NCBI GenBank assembly: GCA_944320725.1
Contig: CALUIM010000016.1
Span: 18,891-82,890, forward strand
Length of the DNA: 64,000 bases
Direction: 5' to 3'
From: an uncultured Coriobacteriaceae bacterium
Lineage (GTDB): Bacteria; Actinomycetota; Coriobacteriia; Coriobacteriales; Coriobacteriaceae
Under the pieces are notes generated by a model. It saw nothing but the letters and a program-made list of their open reading frames with translations. It had not been told where the DNA came from and did not search any database. The number at the start of each line of letters is the position of its first letter. The stretch's first letter is position 1. A program made the translations under genes and the position numbers. Positions 15,365 to 24,634 of the stretch are shown in pieces.

Positions 15365-16159
15365 TTATGACTCCTTGCTTTGGGTGAGGCCGCCGAAACG
15401 ACGGTCGCGCCCCTGGAAGGCCAGGATGGCGCGGATAAGACCCCACCGGTCGAAATCGGGCCAATAGGTATCGGTGATATAGAACTCGGCATAGGCTACC
15501 TGCCAGAGCAGATAGTTGGAAAGCCGCAGTTCACCAGAGGTACGAACCACGAGCTCTGGGTCAGGCAGGCCGGCAGTGTAGAGATGCGCCGCCACGGTAT
15601 CTTCATCAATCTGCTCAGGATCAAGCGTGCCGGCGCGCACATCTTCCGCGATGAGCCGTGCGGCACGCGCAAGCTCGGCACGAGCACCATAGTTTACCGC
15701 GAGCGCGAGCGTCATGCCCGTATGGTCCTCGGTCTGTTTCAGGCCATACTCGAACACCTCGCGCGTCTGCTCGGGCAAGGCCGAGATGTCGCCCAAGAAC
15801 ACCACCTTGACGTTCTCGCGATGGAGCAATGGCAGCTCCTCGATGAACGTCTTGGCGAACAGATGCATGAGTAGGTTGACCTCCTGCTGCGGGCGTGACC
15901 AGTTCTCGGTGGAAAAGGCGTAGGCAGAGAGGACCTCGACATCCAAACGAACGCACGCGGTGATGATCTCACGCAGCGAAACGATACCCGCTTTGTGACC
16001 CTCCCCGCGCGAAAGCCCGCGCGACGTTGCCCACCGACCGTTGCCGTCCATGATGCACGAGATATGGCGCGGCACACGGGAGCGGTCAAACGCCTCCATG
16101 TCGATGTCGGCAGGAGGATTGGCAAAATACGTTTCGAAGGTACTATCGTCGCTGTTCAA
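15365..16159 (-). CDS. uppS: Isoprenyl transferase (undecaprenyl diphosphate synthase family)
   Basis: The cytoplasmic cis-prenyltransferase makes the undecaprenyl carrier used in wall synthesis. The 264-residue protein has the Asp of the IMDGNGRWA motif, then GHKAG, and the family signature LSAYAFSTENWSRP, with a C-terminal TSGELRLSNYLLWQ. The start is TTG at 16159, one base after frr ends, with GGAG upstream. An N-terminal extension of about 28 residues precedes the core. Its neighbours supply phospholipid and MEP enzymes, so lipid precursor genes are grouped. Confidence 0.96.
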   Translation of the reverse strand: MNSDDSTFETYFANPPADIDMEAFDRSRVPRHISCIMDGNGRWATSRGLSRGEGHKAGIVSLREIITACVRLDVEVLSAYAFSTENWSRPQQEVNLLMHLFAKTFIEELPLLHRENVKVVFLGDISALPEQTREVFEYGLKQTEDHTGMTLALAVNYGARAELARAARLIAEDVRAGTLDPEQIDEDTVAAHLYTAGLPDPELVVRTSGELRLSNYLLWQVAYAEFYITDTYWPDFDRWGLIRAILAFQGRDRRFGGLTQSKES

Positions 16160-16160
16160 C

Positions 16161-16694
16161 CTAGATCTCCATGACCTCTGCTTCTTTTGCCTTCAACATC
16201 TCGTCGATCTTCTTGATGTAGGCGTCGGTGTGCTTTTGGACCTTCGCCTGCTCACGACGGACATCGTCTTCCGAGAGCTCCTCGTCACGCTCGATCTTGT
16301 TGTTGAAGTCGCGACGGATGTTGCGAATAGACACGCGGGCCTGCTCGGCAAGTTCACGGCACTCGCGCACCAGCTCGCGACGGCGCTCCTCGGTGGGCGC
16401 CGGGAACGGCAGGCGCACCACAGTGCCATCGGAAGACGGGGTGATGCCCAGATCGGACGCGCTGATGGCCTTCACGATTGCGTTGAGCAGGGCCTTGTCC
16501 CATGGCTCGACCATGAGCATGTGGGCCTCGGGGACCTTCACTGCGGCAACCTGGGTGATGGGGGTTGCAACACCGTAGTAGTCGACCGTGATATCGGAAA
16601 GGATGTTGGCATTGGCACGGCCCGTGCGCACCTTGGAGAAGTTATGCTTGAGCGCCTCGAGGCTCTTGTCCATGTTGCTGGTGATGTCGGCCAT
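16161..16694 (-). CDS. frr: Ribosome recycling factor
   Basis: RRF splits post-termination ribosomes together with EF-G. The 177 residues begin MADITSNMDKSLEALKHNFS and contain KVRTGRANANIL, PFPAPTEERRRELV and a C-terminal helix. It is a few residues shorter at the N terminus than the 185-residue family norm. The ATG at 16694 follows AGGAGG by six bases and starts one base after the pyrH stop; the frame upstream is a shadow of pyrH. Confidence 0.97.
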   Translation of the reverse strand: MADITSNMDKSLEALKHNFSKVRTGRANANILSDITVDYYGVATPITQVAAVKVPEAHMLMVEPWDKALLNAIVKAISASDLGITPSSDGTVVRLPFPAPTEERRRELVRECRELAEQARVSIRNIRRDFNNKIERDEELSEDDVRREQAKVQKHTDAYIKKIDEMLKAKEAEVMEI

Positions 16695-16695
16695 G

Positions 16696-17418
16696 TTAGT
16701 CCTCCTGTACAACGACGGTGCCAACCGATTCTCCGGCAAGCGCTCGTTTGATCTGTCCCTCGCCCTCGATGTTGAGAACGATGATCGGCATGTTGTTGTC
16801 CTGGCATAGCGCGGTTGCCGTGGAATCCATGACCTGCAAGCCGCGGACGAGCACCTCATGATAGCTGATGGTGTCGAAACGCACCGCATCGTCGTGCGTT
16901 GCAGGATCCTTGTCGTAGACACCGCTCACCTTGGTTGCCTTGATGAGACAGTCGGCATCGATCTCGCACGCGCGCAGCGCGGCCGCGGTATCGGTGGTGA
17001 AATACGGATTGCCGGAACCGGCGGCGAAGATCACCACGTCACCCTTCTCGAGATGATTCATAGCGCGGCGGCGAATATAGGGCTCACAAACCTCGTTCAT
17101 CTGGATGGCGCTCATCACACGGCACTCGCAGCCCGCACGCTCGAAGGCGTCCTGCAGAGCAAGCGCATTCATGACGGTTGCCAGCATACCCATGTAATCG
17201 GCCTGAGCACGATCCATACCCTTAGCGGCACCAGCCATACCGCGGAAGATATTGCCGCCACCAACGACGATACCAACCTCGATACCCTCGTCATGAAGCT
17301 CGCGCACCTGACGCGCCAGGCGGTCGGTAACAGCAGGATCGATACCGTAGCCCCCCTCGCCCATAAGCGCCTCACCGGACAGCTTGAGTAGAACGCGCTT
17401 GTATCGATAACCGGACAA
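16696..17418 (-). CDS. pyrH: UMP kinase
   Basis: The hexameric cytoplasmic enzyme phosphorylates UMP to UDP. The 240 residues contain [40 protein letters not shown] and [13 protein letters not shown], all UMP kinase signatures. The start is a TTG at 17418 (MSGYRYKR), decided by AAGGAGG at 17424-17430. The frame continues upstream but the extra residues do not match the family. A terminator (17477-17512) separates it from tsf, so pyrH begins a new transcription unit or depends on readthrough. Confidence 0.96.
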   Translation of the reverse strand: MSGYRYKRVLLKLSGEALMGEGGYGIDPAVTDRLARQVRELHDEGIEVGIVVGGGNIFRGMAGAAKGMDRAQADYMGMLATVMNALALQDAFERAGCECRVMSAIQMNEVCEPYIRRRAMNHLEKGDVVIFAAGSGNPYFTTDTAAALRACEIDADCLIKATKVSGVYDKDPATHDDAVRFDTISYHEVLVRGLQVMDSTATALCQDNNMPIIVLNIEGEGQIKRALAGESVGTVVVQED

Positions 17419-17476
17419 GATATCCTCCTTTTGTCGAAGCTTCATCCATTCTAGCAAAGAAGCAGAATCGACCCGT

Positions 17477-17512
17477 AAAAAAGCAGGCTGTCGGTGTAAA
17501 CCCACAGCCTGC
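17477..17512 (-). terminator. Rho-independent terminator after tsf
   Basis: The arms GCAGGCTGT (17483-17491) and ACAGCCTGC (17504-17512) pair fully, with TTTTTT following on the minus strand. It separates rpsB-tsf from pyrH. Confidence 0.9.
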
Positions 17513-17545
17513 GTACGTCATGGCGCTATCGAGCGATGCGCGAAA

Positions 17546-18418
17546 TTAAGCCTCGCCGTGAGCAAGACGATCGAAGCCGGTGATCTTGATGGTGTCGCCG
17601 ACCTCCTTGGAGACCTTGGCGGCGTACTTGGAGATGGTGAGGCTGGAATCCTTGATGAACTCCTGCTCGTTCAGAACAACGCCCTTGTAGAACTTCTCCA
17701 GACGGCCAACAGCCATCTTCTCCTGGATGGCCTCGGGCTTACCGGACTCGGCAGCCTGCGCCTTGTAGATGGCGACCTCGTGCTCGACGGTCTCGGCCGG
17801 GACGTCCTCGCGGACAGCGCAGATGGGCGCGGTAGCCGCAACCTGCATAGCGACATCGTGCGCGAAGGACTTGAAGGCCTCGGTGGACGCGGTCTCGGGC
17901 TTATCGAACGCAAACTCAACGAGCACGCCAATCTTGCCACCCATGTGGATGTAGCTGGCAACAGCGCCGTGAGCGGGCTTGCGCACCGCGAAACGGACGA
18001 GCTTCATGTTCTCGCCGATGATGTGGATGAGCTCGGTGAGGCCAGCCTCAACGGTCTCGCCGTCCATGTCGCAGGCAAGCAGGGCCTCGACGTCAGCGGG
18101 CTCGTTCTCGGCGGCGCACTTAGCCACGTTAGCGGCAAAGCCGGTGAACTTGGGGTTGGAACCAACGAAGTCGGTCTCGCAGGCAACCTCGACGAGCGCA
18201 CCGAGGGTGGCATCGTCGGAGACATAGGCGGCAACGGCGCCCTCGTTAGTGGCGCGGCCAGCCTTCTTGGCGGCAGCGGCAAGGCCGTTCTTGCGCAGGA
18301 CGTCGACTGCGGCGTCCATATCGCCGTCAGCCTCGACGAGCGCCTTCTTGCACTCCATCATCGGGGAGTCGGTGAGCTCGCGGAGCTGCTTGACCATTGC
18401 GGCGGTGATCTGGGCCAT
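17546..18418 (-). CDS. tsf: Translation elongation factor Ts
   Basis: EF-Ts recharges EF-Tu with GTP. The 290-residue protein has the N-terminal UBA-like domain with LRELTDSPMMECKKALVEAD, then KNGLAAAAKKAGRATNEGAV, and the core signature ETDFVGSNPKF. The start is the ATG at 18418 (MAQITAAM); the earlier in-frame start at 18433 is less likely because AAAGGAG lies just upstream of 18418. It follows rpsB by 42 bases and ends at a strong terminator, the usual rpsB-tsf pair. Confidence 0.97.
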   Translation of the reverse strand: MAQITAAMVKQLRELTDSPMMECKKALVEADGDMDAAVDVLRKNGLAAAAKKAGRATNEGAVAAYVSDDATLGALVEVACETDFVGSNPKFTGFAANVAKCAAENEPADVEALLACDMDGETVEAGLTELIHIIGENMKLVRFAVRKPAHGAVASYIHMGGKIGVLVEFAFDKPETASTEAFKSFAHDVAMQVAATAPICAVREDVPAETVEHEVAIYKAQAAESGKPEAIQEKMAVGRLEKFYKGVVLNEQEFIKDSSLTISKYAAKVSKEVGDTIKITGFDRLAHGEA

Positions 18419-18460
18419 GATGGCTCCTTTCACAAAGTCGTGTGTCTAACTAGACGGTTC

Positions 18461-19225
18461 CTACTCAGCAGCGGCCTCGGTCGCAGCCTCGGCAGCGGGC
18501 GCCTCGGCAGCCATCTCGGCCTCGGAGATCTGCTCCTTGCCGGTGCCCGCGAGGCAGGCGTCGGCCATGAGCTCGCACATGAGGGTCACCGCGGAGATAG
18601 CGTCATCGTTGCAGGGGATGCCGATGCCGTTCTCGAAGACCTCGTCCGGATCGGAGTTGGTGTCGATGAGGGCGATCACGGGGATGTTGAGGCGGCGGGC
18701 CTCCTTGATGGCGTTCTCCTCGCGCTTGGTGTCGATCACGAAGAGCGCGGAGGGCAGACCCTTGAGGTCGCGCGCACCACCAAGGTTGTTCTGAAGCTTG
18801 GCGAGCTCCTTGCCGAGCACCGCCTGCTCCTTCTTGCCGCGGAGCGCCATGGAGCCATCGGCGACCATGGCCTCGAGCTCCTCCATGCGGTTGATGCGCG
18901 AGCGGATGGTCACGAAGTTGGTGAGCATGCCGCCCAGCCAACGCTGGTTGATGTAGGGCATGCCAGCGCGCTCGGCAGCGGCCTTGACGGGCTCCTGAGC
19001 CTGCTTCTTGGTACCCACGAAGAGCACCTTGCCGGTCTTAGCGGCGTTGCGCAGGAAGGTGTACGCCTGGTCGGCGTTCATGATGGTCTGCTTGAGGTCG
19101 AGGATGTAGATGCCGTTGCGCTCGCCGAAGATGAAGGGCTTCATCTTGGGGTTCCAGCGGCGGGTCTGGTGACCAAAGTGGCAGCCAGCCTCGAGCAGGG
19201 TGCGGATGTTAATCTTGGTAGCCAT
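18461..19225 (-). CDS. rpsB: 30S ribosomal protein S2
   Basis: S2 is a small-subunit protein. The 254 residues begin MATKINIRTLLEAGCHFGHQ with the S2 signature RRWNPKMKPFIFGERNGI and continue to NIPVIALIDTNSDPDEV. A tail of about 23 residues rich in Ala and Glu ends the protein (ISEAEMAAEAPAAEAATEAA). The start at 19225 has AGGAGG upstream. It leads the rpsB-tsf operon. Confidence 0.97.
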   Translation of the reverse strand: MATKINIRTLLEAGCHFGHQTRRWNPKMKPFIFGERNGIYILDLKQTIMNADQAYTFLRNAAKTGKVLFVGTKKQAQEPVKAAAERAGMPYINQRWLGGMLTNFVTIRSRINRMEELEAMVADGSMALRGKKEQAVLGKELAKLQNNLGGARDLKGLPSALFVIDTKREENAIKEARRLNIPVIALIDTNSDPDEVFENGIGIPCNDDAISAVTLMCELMADACLAGTGKEQISEAEMAAEAPAAEAATEAAAE

Positions 19226-19342
19226 GTAAACCTCCTGTGGTTTGCCTCCGCGCGGTGTCGACCCCTCTTGGCCACCCCGTTTTCTGCTACCGATACCAGG
19301 GCACCACGGCAAGAGAGTAGCCGCGCGTGTGTGATACTGCAT

Positions 19343-19358
19343 GTTGCCATGTGGCAAC
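19343..19358. promoter_or_regulatory. Small inverted repeat in the rpsB leader
   Basis: The sequence GTTGCCATGTGGCAAC is an inverted repeat with 7-bp arms. It lies just downstream of a -10-like TATCAT on the minus strand (19371-19366), so it would be near the 5' end of the rpsB transcript. It may be an operator or an RNA hairpin; its role is unknown. Confidence 0.35.
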
Positions 19359-19423
19359 CCGATGAATGATAGCAGGAAATCTGTTGTTGTGCAGCTTCCT
19401 GCGAAATATTCTCATTTCGTGCG

Positions 19424-20353
19424 CTACGCGCGTGGATGGGCCTGTGCCACGGCCGATTTCAGACGCTCGGGCGTGAGATGCGTGTAGATTTGGGTTGTCG
19501 AGAGGCTCGCATGGCCCAGCAACTCCTGAACGCTGCGGAGGTCGGCGCCTCCCGCAAGCAGATCGGTTGCGAAGGTGTGGCGCATCGCATGGGGTGAGAT
19601 ATCGTGCGGGATGCCCGCCTTGCGCGCGAGCGCCTTGAACCGGTAGCGAATGGCATTGGCGTCCATACGGTTGCCCCGAGCTGAAATGAAAAGCGGGTGC
19701 CAGGTGCCGGGCGTCTCGGTACGCCCTGCCGCCGCAAGCAGCTCCGGCCTTCCCGACTCCACGTACCGCATAAGTTTATCCAGCGCACGGCGATAGACAG
19801 GCACGATGCGCTCTTTCGAGCCTTTGCCGAAGAGCCGGACGGTTTTGTTGCCCGCATGCACGTCCTCAAGATCGAGCCGTGCAAGCTCGGAGATACGCGC
19901 ACCGGTTGCATAGAACAACTCGAGAATCGCGGCGTCGCGCATGCCCTCGGGAGTCGTAGCGTCGGGCGCAGCGAGCAAGGAGTCCATCTGGGCGGCGGTG
20001 ATCGTTTTCGGCAGGCTCTTAGGAATCTTTGGCGTGACGAGCGAGAAGACCGCCTGGGGGTCCGCGATGCCTTCGAGCTTGAGCCAGCGCGCGAACGTGC
20101 GCAGCGCCGAGAGATGCGCCGAGACCGTTCGCGGCGCGTAGCCGCCCCGCCTCAGATCTGCCAGATAGCGTCGCAACTCCGGCATCGTGGGGTTCAGTGC
20201 GTTGGCTTCCGCTCGTGCCGCCCAGGCCCCATATGCTTCCAGATGGCTGCTATACGCACGCACCGTCTCGGGCGACAAGCCTTCTACCTGCGAAATATAG
20301 GCGATGAAACCATCAAGCGCATTGAGAAAGCGCTCGTCGACCTCCCGCATCAC
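19424..20353 (-). CDS. xerC: Tyrosine recombinase XerC/XerD type
   Basis: The enzyme resolves chromosome dimers at dif. The 309-residue protein has an N-terminal SAM-like DNA-binding domain and a catalytic domain with the full active-site set: Arg in TGARISEL, Lys in GKGSKERIVP, HxxR in SPHAMRHTFA, His in LLGHASLSTTQIYTH and the Tyr in that same motif. No integrase-type arm domain or attachment site is nearby, so it looks like a housekeeping Xer. The start is GTG at 20353 or ATG at 20350, overlapping the trmFO stop. Whether it is XerC or XerD cannot be told from one gene. Confidence 0.9.
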   Translation of the reverse strand: MMREVDERFLNALDGFIAYISQVEGLSPETVRAYSSHLEAYGAWAARAEANALNPTMPELRRYLADLRRGGYAPRTVSAHLSALRTFARWLKLEGIADPQAVFSLVTPKIPKSLPKTITAAQMDSLLAAPDATTPEGMRDAAILELFYATGARISELARLDLEDVHAGNKTVRLFGKGSKERIVPVYRRALDKLMRYVESGRPELLAAAGRTETPGTWHPLFISARGNRMDANAIRYRFKALARKAGIPHDISPHAMRHTFATDLLAGGADLRSVQELLGHASLSTTQIYTHLTPERLKSAVAQAHPRA

Positions 20354-21693
20354 GAGATAGGCACTCCTCGGAACAGATCCGCACGCGTGGCAAGATAGGC
20401 ATCGAGGTCTGCGAGCGCGCGCTCAGCATAAGCACGATAGCGGTCGCGCTTGCTGCGACGCACACCATCCTCGAGCGGCGGCACGATGCCAAAGTTGACG
20501 TGCATGGGCTGGTACGGGTTGGTCTCGGGATTCGTTGCGTAGGCAACAAGCGAGCCCAACGCACCGGTGAGGGGCAGCGAGACCGCAGGCGCTCCCTGAA
20601 GCTCAGCATAGGTGTTGAGCGCGGCGAGCAAGCCGGACGCGATGGCCTCGACATACCCCTCTGTACCGCTGATCTGCCCGGCAAGCCGAACGCCCGTGCC
20701 GGGAATCTTGAAGGTTGCATCCACGGAGCGCGGAGAGTCGATAAACGTATTGCGATGCATGACCCCGTAGCGGAAGAACTCGGCGTGCTCGAGCCCCGGA
20801 ATCATGCGGAACACGCGGCGCTGCTCCGGGAAGGTAAGATTCGTCTGAAAACCCACGAGGTTATAGGCCGTGCGGTCACGATTCTCCGCACGAAGCTGCA
20901 CCGCCGCCCACGGCCGACGGCCGCTTCGCGGATCGGTGAGCCCAACGGGCTTCATCGCACCGAAGCGCACCGCATCGCGACCAGCGCGGGCAATCTCCTC
21001 GATAGGCTGGCACGCCTGGAAAAGATCGCGCTGCTCGAACTCCTTGGCTACCACGCGATCGGCGCCAAGAAGCGCATCGATGAAGGCCTCGTACTCCTCT
21101 TTGTTCATAGGGGCGTTGAGATAGTCGCCCTCCCCTTCCTGCTCATAGCGCGACTGCGAGAACAGCACGTCGAAATCGAGCGTCAACGCATCGACGATGG
21201 GCGCCGCGGCATCGAAAAATGAGAGCGAACTGCCGCCCACGAGCTTTGTCACCTCATCGGCGAGCGCCTGCGAGCAGAGCGGACCCGCCGCGATCACCAC
21301 ATGTCCCTCGGGAATCTGAGTAACTTCCTCGCGCACCACGGTAATGAGATCTTGCGCGCGCACGCGTTCCTCAACAAGACGGGAAAACTCATCGCGGTCG
21401 ACGGCGAGCGCGCCGCCGGCCGGAACTGCCGCCTCTTCAGCACACGAAAGCAAAACGGATCCCATGCGATGCAGTTCCTGCTTGAGCAAGCCAGCAGCGG
21501 AATCGATCCGCGTCGCCTTGAGCGAATTCGAACAAACGAGCTCGGCCAGATGATCGGTATGATGTGCGGGCGATAATTGCACAGGACGCATCTCATAGAG
21601 CTTCACCGGCACGCCACGCGCTGCGAGCTGCAGAGCGCATTCAGAGCCCGCAAGCCCGCCGCCGATAACTACTACCGCTTCACGCTGCATCAT
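20350..21693 (-). CDS. trmFO: tRNA (uracil-54) methyltransferase, folate/FAD-dependent (TrmFO)
   Basis: TrmFO makes ribothymidine at position 54 of tRNA using methylene-tetrahydrofolate and FADH2. The protein has 447 residues from the ATG at 21693. The N-terminal FAD motif VVIGGGLAGSECALQLA is followed by YEMRP, CSNSLK, GLLKQELHRMGS and PAGGALAVDRD. The C-terminal half carries RNTFIDSP and GQISGTEGYVEA. An earlier in-frame ATG at 21717 lacks a suitable ribosome-binding site. It lies between dprA and xerC in one leftward run. Confidence 0.96.
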   Translation of the reverse strand: MMQREAVVVIGGGLAGSECALQLAARGVPVKLYEMRPVQLSPAHHTDHLAELVCSNSLKATRIDSAAGLLKQELHRMGSVLLSCAEEAAVPAGGALAVDRDEFSRLVEERVRAQDLITVVREEVTQIPEGHVVIAAGPLCSQALADEVTKLVGGSSLSFFDAAAPIVDALTLDFDVLFSQSRYEQEGEGDYLNAPMNKEEYEAFIDALLGADRVVAKEFEQRDLFQACQPIEEIARAGRDAVRFGAMKPVGLTDPRSGRRPWAAVQLRAENRDRTAYNLVGFQTNLTFPEQRRVFRMIPGLEHAEFFRYGVMHRNTFIDSPRSVDATFKIPGTGVRLAGQISGTEGYVEAIASGLLAALNTYAELQGAPAVSLPLTGALGSLVAYATNPETNPYQPMHVNFGIVPPLEDGVRRSKRDRYRAYAERALADLDAYLATRADLFRGVPIS

Positions 21694-21718
21694 CGATACT
21701 CCATTCCATCGTTTCATC

Positions 21719-22645
21719 TCACCTATTCTGACCGATGGATGTCCGTGCGTGAAGAGTCTCCTTCGAAGATGCGAACCTTCCGTCTGGCAGTCGCTCGATC
21801 ACGCCGTCGACCTCAAGTGAGCTCACCAGCTCCATCGCATCAAGTACATCCCGATGCAGCATCGCGGCGATTTCCTCCATACGCATGGGAGAGGCAACGA
21901 GCGCCTCCGCCACACGTCGCCCCTCGCCCGGCACGTCTCCCGAACGCACCGCGCGCTGGCGATACCGCCGCAGGCGCCCGTAGATGCGCGATATGGCTAC
22001 CTCCAGCGCCTCTTCGTCTCCTATGCAGGTGGCACCGTTGGCAATCAGGTAATTCGTGCCCAGCGACATGGGCGAGAAGATCGAGCCCGGGGCAACGAGC
22101 ACCTCATGGCCGATCTGCATGGCGCACTCCGCGGTGCTGAACGTCCCCGAGGGCATACCCGCCTCGGCGATGAATACGGCATCGGAGAGCGCCGCAATCA
22201 CGCGGTTGCGCTTTGGGAACGTGTAGCGCATGGGCTGCGTACCCCAGGGTTCGAGCGAAATGACGGCACCTCCTCCCTCCAGCGTGTCATCAATCAATGC
22301 CGCCGAGGTGCGCGGATATACCACGTCGGCTCCGCTACCCAAGACCACGATGTGCGTGGCACCGCACCGAAGCGCTTCGGTCCCGGCAAGCTGGTCGCAC
22401 CCAATCGCGCCGCCGGCAACAACGTGCAATCCCGCATCCGCCGCAATGCGAGCAGCCATCTCGGTAATCGCCTCACCATAGGGCGTGGGATGGCGTGTGC
22501 CGATGATCGAGATGCACGGCTCGGATAACACGTCGGGATTGCCGCGCGCAAACAGTTGCGGAGGCGGGCTGGGCAGGCGTTTGAGCTTCTCGGGATACCA
22601 GGGGCTCTCAAGGTCGATTACGATGCGCGTTGAAGATGCGGTCAT
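21719..22645 (-). CDS. dprA: DNA-processing protein DprA
   Basis: DprA loads RecA onto incoming single-stranded DNA during transformation. The 308-residue protein has the Rossmann-like core with SIIGTRHPTPYGE, VVAGGAIGCDQLAG, FPKRNRVIAALSDAV and LGTNYLIANGA, and a C-terminal winged-helix segment (SPMRMEEIAAMLHRDVLDAM). It overlaps comM by four bases (ATGA). Presence of dprA and comM does not prove competence, since both are widespread. Confidence 0.95.
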   Translation of the reverse strand: MTASSTRIVIDLESPWYPEKLKRLPSPPPQLFARGNPDVLSEPCISIIGTRHPTPYGEAITEMAARIAADAGLHVVAGGAIGCDQLAGTEALRCGATHIVVLGSGADVVYPRTSAALIDDTLEGGGAVISLEPWGTQPMRYTFPKRNRVIAALSDAVFIAEAGMPSGTFSTAECAMQIGHEVLVAPGSIFSPMSLGTNYLIANGATCIGDEEALEVAISRIYGRLRRYRQRAVRSGDVPGEGRRVAEALVASPMRMEEIAAMLHRDVLDAMELVSSLEVDGVIERLPDGRFASSKETLHARTSIGQNR

Positions 22646-24111
22646 GGCGTACGCTCACCCCCATGAAAGAGCGATGCTTCGAGCAAGTGCTCGCGTGTGA
22701 CGTCATCACACTGGACAAGATCGGCAACGGAGCGGGCGATGCGCACCAAGCTCGCAATGCCTCGCGCGGTGAGCCGTTTAGCGTTCGCAATTGCCAGCAA
22801 GGCATCGCGTGCATCGCAGCCGAGCTGCTCATGGTCGCAGGTACGAAGCAGGCGCCATGCGCGAAACTCCCTGCCGCGCGTTACCGCCGCGCGCATGTCG
22901 CTCGTCGACATGCCTTCGGCACCGTTCACGATCAGTTTTGCATCGGGGCGGGTTACCGGTATGACCAAATCGATTCTGTCGATAAGCGGTCCGCCCATGC
23001 GCGCCTGGTAGCGCGCAATCGCCTGCGGCGAGCATGTGCAACTGCGCTCGCGATCGCCCAAAAACCCACAGGGACAGGGATTGCAGGCGGCAACAAGCTG
23101 AAATGAAGCGGGAAAGGCATACACGCCGCTCACGCGCACGATGCGCACCACGCCCTCCTCCATGGGTTGGCGCAACCCTTGCAAGACGCCAGGCGAGAAC
23201 TCGGCAATCTCATCAAGAAAGAGCGCGCCACCATGGGCGAGACTAATCTCTCCTGGACGAACGGGCCGCCCGCCTCCCATGAGGCCGGCCGCGGAGATGC
23301 TATGGTGCGGATTGCGAAACGGACGCATGCCCCTCAAGAGATCGTCAAGCGGCTCGCCCGCCACCGAATGGATGCATAGGGCGTCTTGCAAAACGGCATC
23401 GTCGATAGCAGGCAGAATGCCGCAGATACGCTGCGCCAGCATCGACTTGCCCGAGCCTGGCGCACCAACCATGAGTACCCCTAAGTCACCGGTAGCGGCG
23501 ATCATCATACCCCGCTTCGCCATCTCTTGACCCACCACATCGCAGTAATCAAGCTGGGGTCGACACAGCTCCTCGCGTTGCTGCAACAGCACCGGCGGTT
23601 GCGGCAAGCTTGCAACACCCATGCGCAGGCGGGAAAGCTCGTGTATGCGATATGCCTCGCACCCATCGAGCACCATGCCCGGCTCACACGCGCTCACAAG
23701 ACGCAATCCCATCTCGCGCGCCAGCACCTGAAATGCAATATCGCCAGGAACCGCGCTGATTGATCCATCGAGCGCAAGCTCTCCTACAAAAAGCGCATGG
23801 TCAAGCTCCTCGATGGGAATCTGATCGGAGGCGGCCAATATCGCGACGGCGATGGGCAGATCAAATCCTGAGCCTGTCTTGCGCACATTCCCTGGAGCGA
23901 GATTGACCGTGATACTTTTCCGCGGCACGCTGAAGCCTGCCGCCCTGAGCGCACAGCGCACGCGTGAGCGCGCCTCGAGCACCACGGCATCTGCCATACC
24001 TACGACAGACATCGAGGGAATGCCGCCCGCCATGGAAACCTCAACCGAGACATGCTGCGCCTCGACACCGCGAATAAAAGCCGCATGTACCGCGAACGTG
24101 GAGCGCTCCAT
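22642..24111 (-). CDS. comM: ComM/YifB family AAA+ ATPase (Mg-chelatase-like)
   Basis: ComM is a hexameric helicase that promotes branch migration during natural transformation. The 489-residue protein has an N-terminal ChlI-type domain (GIPSMSVVGMADAVVLEARS, SITVNLAPGNVRK), Walker A GAPGSGKSM, Walker B GGALFLDEIAEF, the family NPCPCG motif and a C-terminal sensor domain. The ATG at 24111 overlaps the yraN stop by one base. It forms a tight unit with dprA, consistent with a DNA-uptake role. Confidence 0.94.
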   Translation of the reverse strand: MERSTFAVHAAFIRGVEAQHVSVEVSMAGGIPSMSVVGMADAVVLEARSRVRCALRAAGFSVPRKSITVNLAPGNVRKTGSGFDLPIAVAILAASDQIPIEELDHALFVGELALDGSISAVPGDIAFQVLAREMGLRLVSACEPGMVLDGCEAYRIHELSRLRMGVASLPQPPVLLQQREELCRPQLDYCDVVGQEMAKRGMMIAATGDLGVLMVGAPGSGKSMLAQRICGILPAIDDAVLQDALCIHSVAGEPLDDLLRGMRPFRNPHHSISAAGLMGGGRPVRPGEISLAHGGALFLDEIAEFSPGVLQGLRQPMEEGVVRIVRVSGVYAFPASFQLVAACNPCPCGFLGDRERSCTCSPQAIARYQARMGGPLIDRIDLVIPVTRPDAKLIVNGAEGMSTSDMRAAVTRGREFRAWRLLRTCDHEQLGCDARDALLAIANAKRLTARGIASLVRIARSVADLVQCDDVTREHLLEASLFHGGERTP

Positions 24112-24599
24112 CACTCGGCACCCCATTCAAACGCGTCATGGATATGCTCGATGCGCGCACGTTGGCCATGCTTAAACGTGATGGCAATCACATCAAAGCG
24201 AATTGCCTGCACCGGAAAATGATCCATGAGGTAGCACGATGCGATGCGGCGATACCGGTTGCGTTTCGCCGCATCGACCGCCTCTTCTGGAAAGAGATCC
24301 TCATCGTTTTTCCGGGCGCGCCTGCTTTTCACCTCAATGAGCACGAGCATGTCCGCTGCGCGATCATAGGCAACGAGGTCTGCCTCGCCCTCGATGCAGC
24401 GGTATCCATGTTGCAGTACCTCGTAGCCGCGATACTCAAGATACGAGAGAGCAAGCGTCTCCCCCAACACGCCCAGCTCATGTGGTGATATCGATTCGAT
24501 GATGGCGGGATACGATTCATCGACATCGATCCCCGCATCATGCCAGGCGCTCGCTGCCGATGGCTGGACCAAATCGTGGTCGTTCCAGGTTTCGCTCAT
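24111..24599 (-). CDS. yraN: YraN/UPF0102 family putative endonuclease
   Basis: The 162-residue protein has a restriction-endonuclease-like fold of the UPF0102 type: LGVLGETLALSYLEYRGYEV, then GEADLVAYDRAADMLVLIEV and KSRR, matching PD-(D/E)xK metal-binding residues. About 40 residues precede the fold, an extension over the usual length of roughly 120. Its substrate is not established. It is placed between rnhB and comM, as in many genomes. The ATG at 24599 follows GGAGG. Confidence 0.88.
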   Translation of the reverse strand: MSETWNDHDLVQPSAASAWHDAGIDVDESYPAIIESISPHELGVLGETLALSYLEYRGYEVLQHGYRCIEGEADLVAYDRAADMLVLIEVKSRRARKNDEDLFPEEAVDAAKRNRYRRIASCYLMDHFPVQAIRFDVIAITFKHGQRARIEHIHDAFEWGAE

Positions 24600-24634
24600 G
24601 ATGCCTCCAACCCTCGATGGTGGAAGCATCTTCG

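Noticed and set aside
17558..19369. Open frame of 603 codons opposite tsf and rpsB
   Set aside because: Spans two highly expressed genes on the opposite strand; repetitive Leu/Gly/His composition is an artefact of their codon use.
19424..20353. Xer recombinase as the integrase of a mobile island
   Set aside because: No attachment repeats, excisionase or cargo genes beside it; it is coupled to trmFO in a housekeeping run.
21719..24111. dprA-comM as a novel defence system
   Set aside because: Both match known DNA-uptake/processing families and lie in their usual context.
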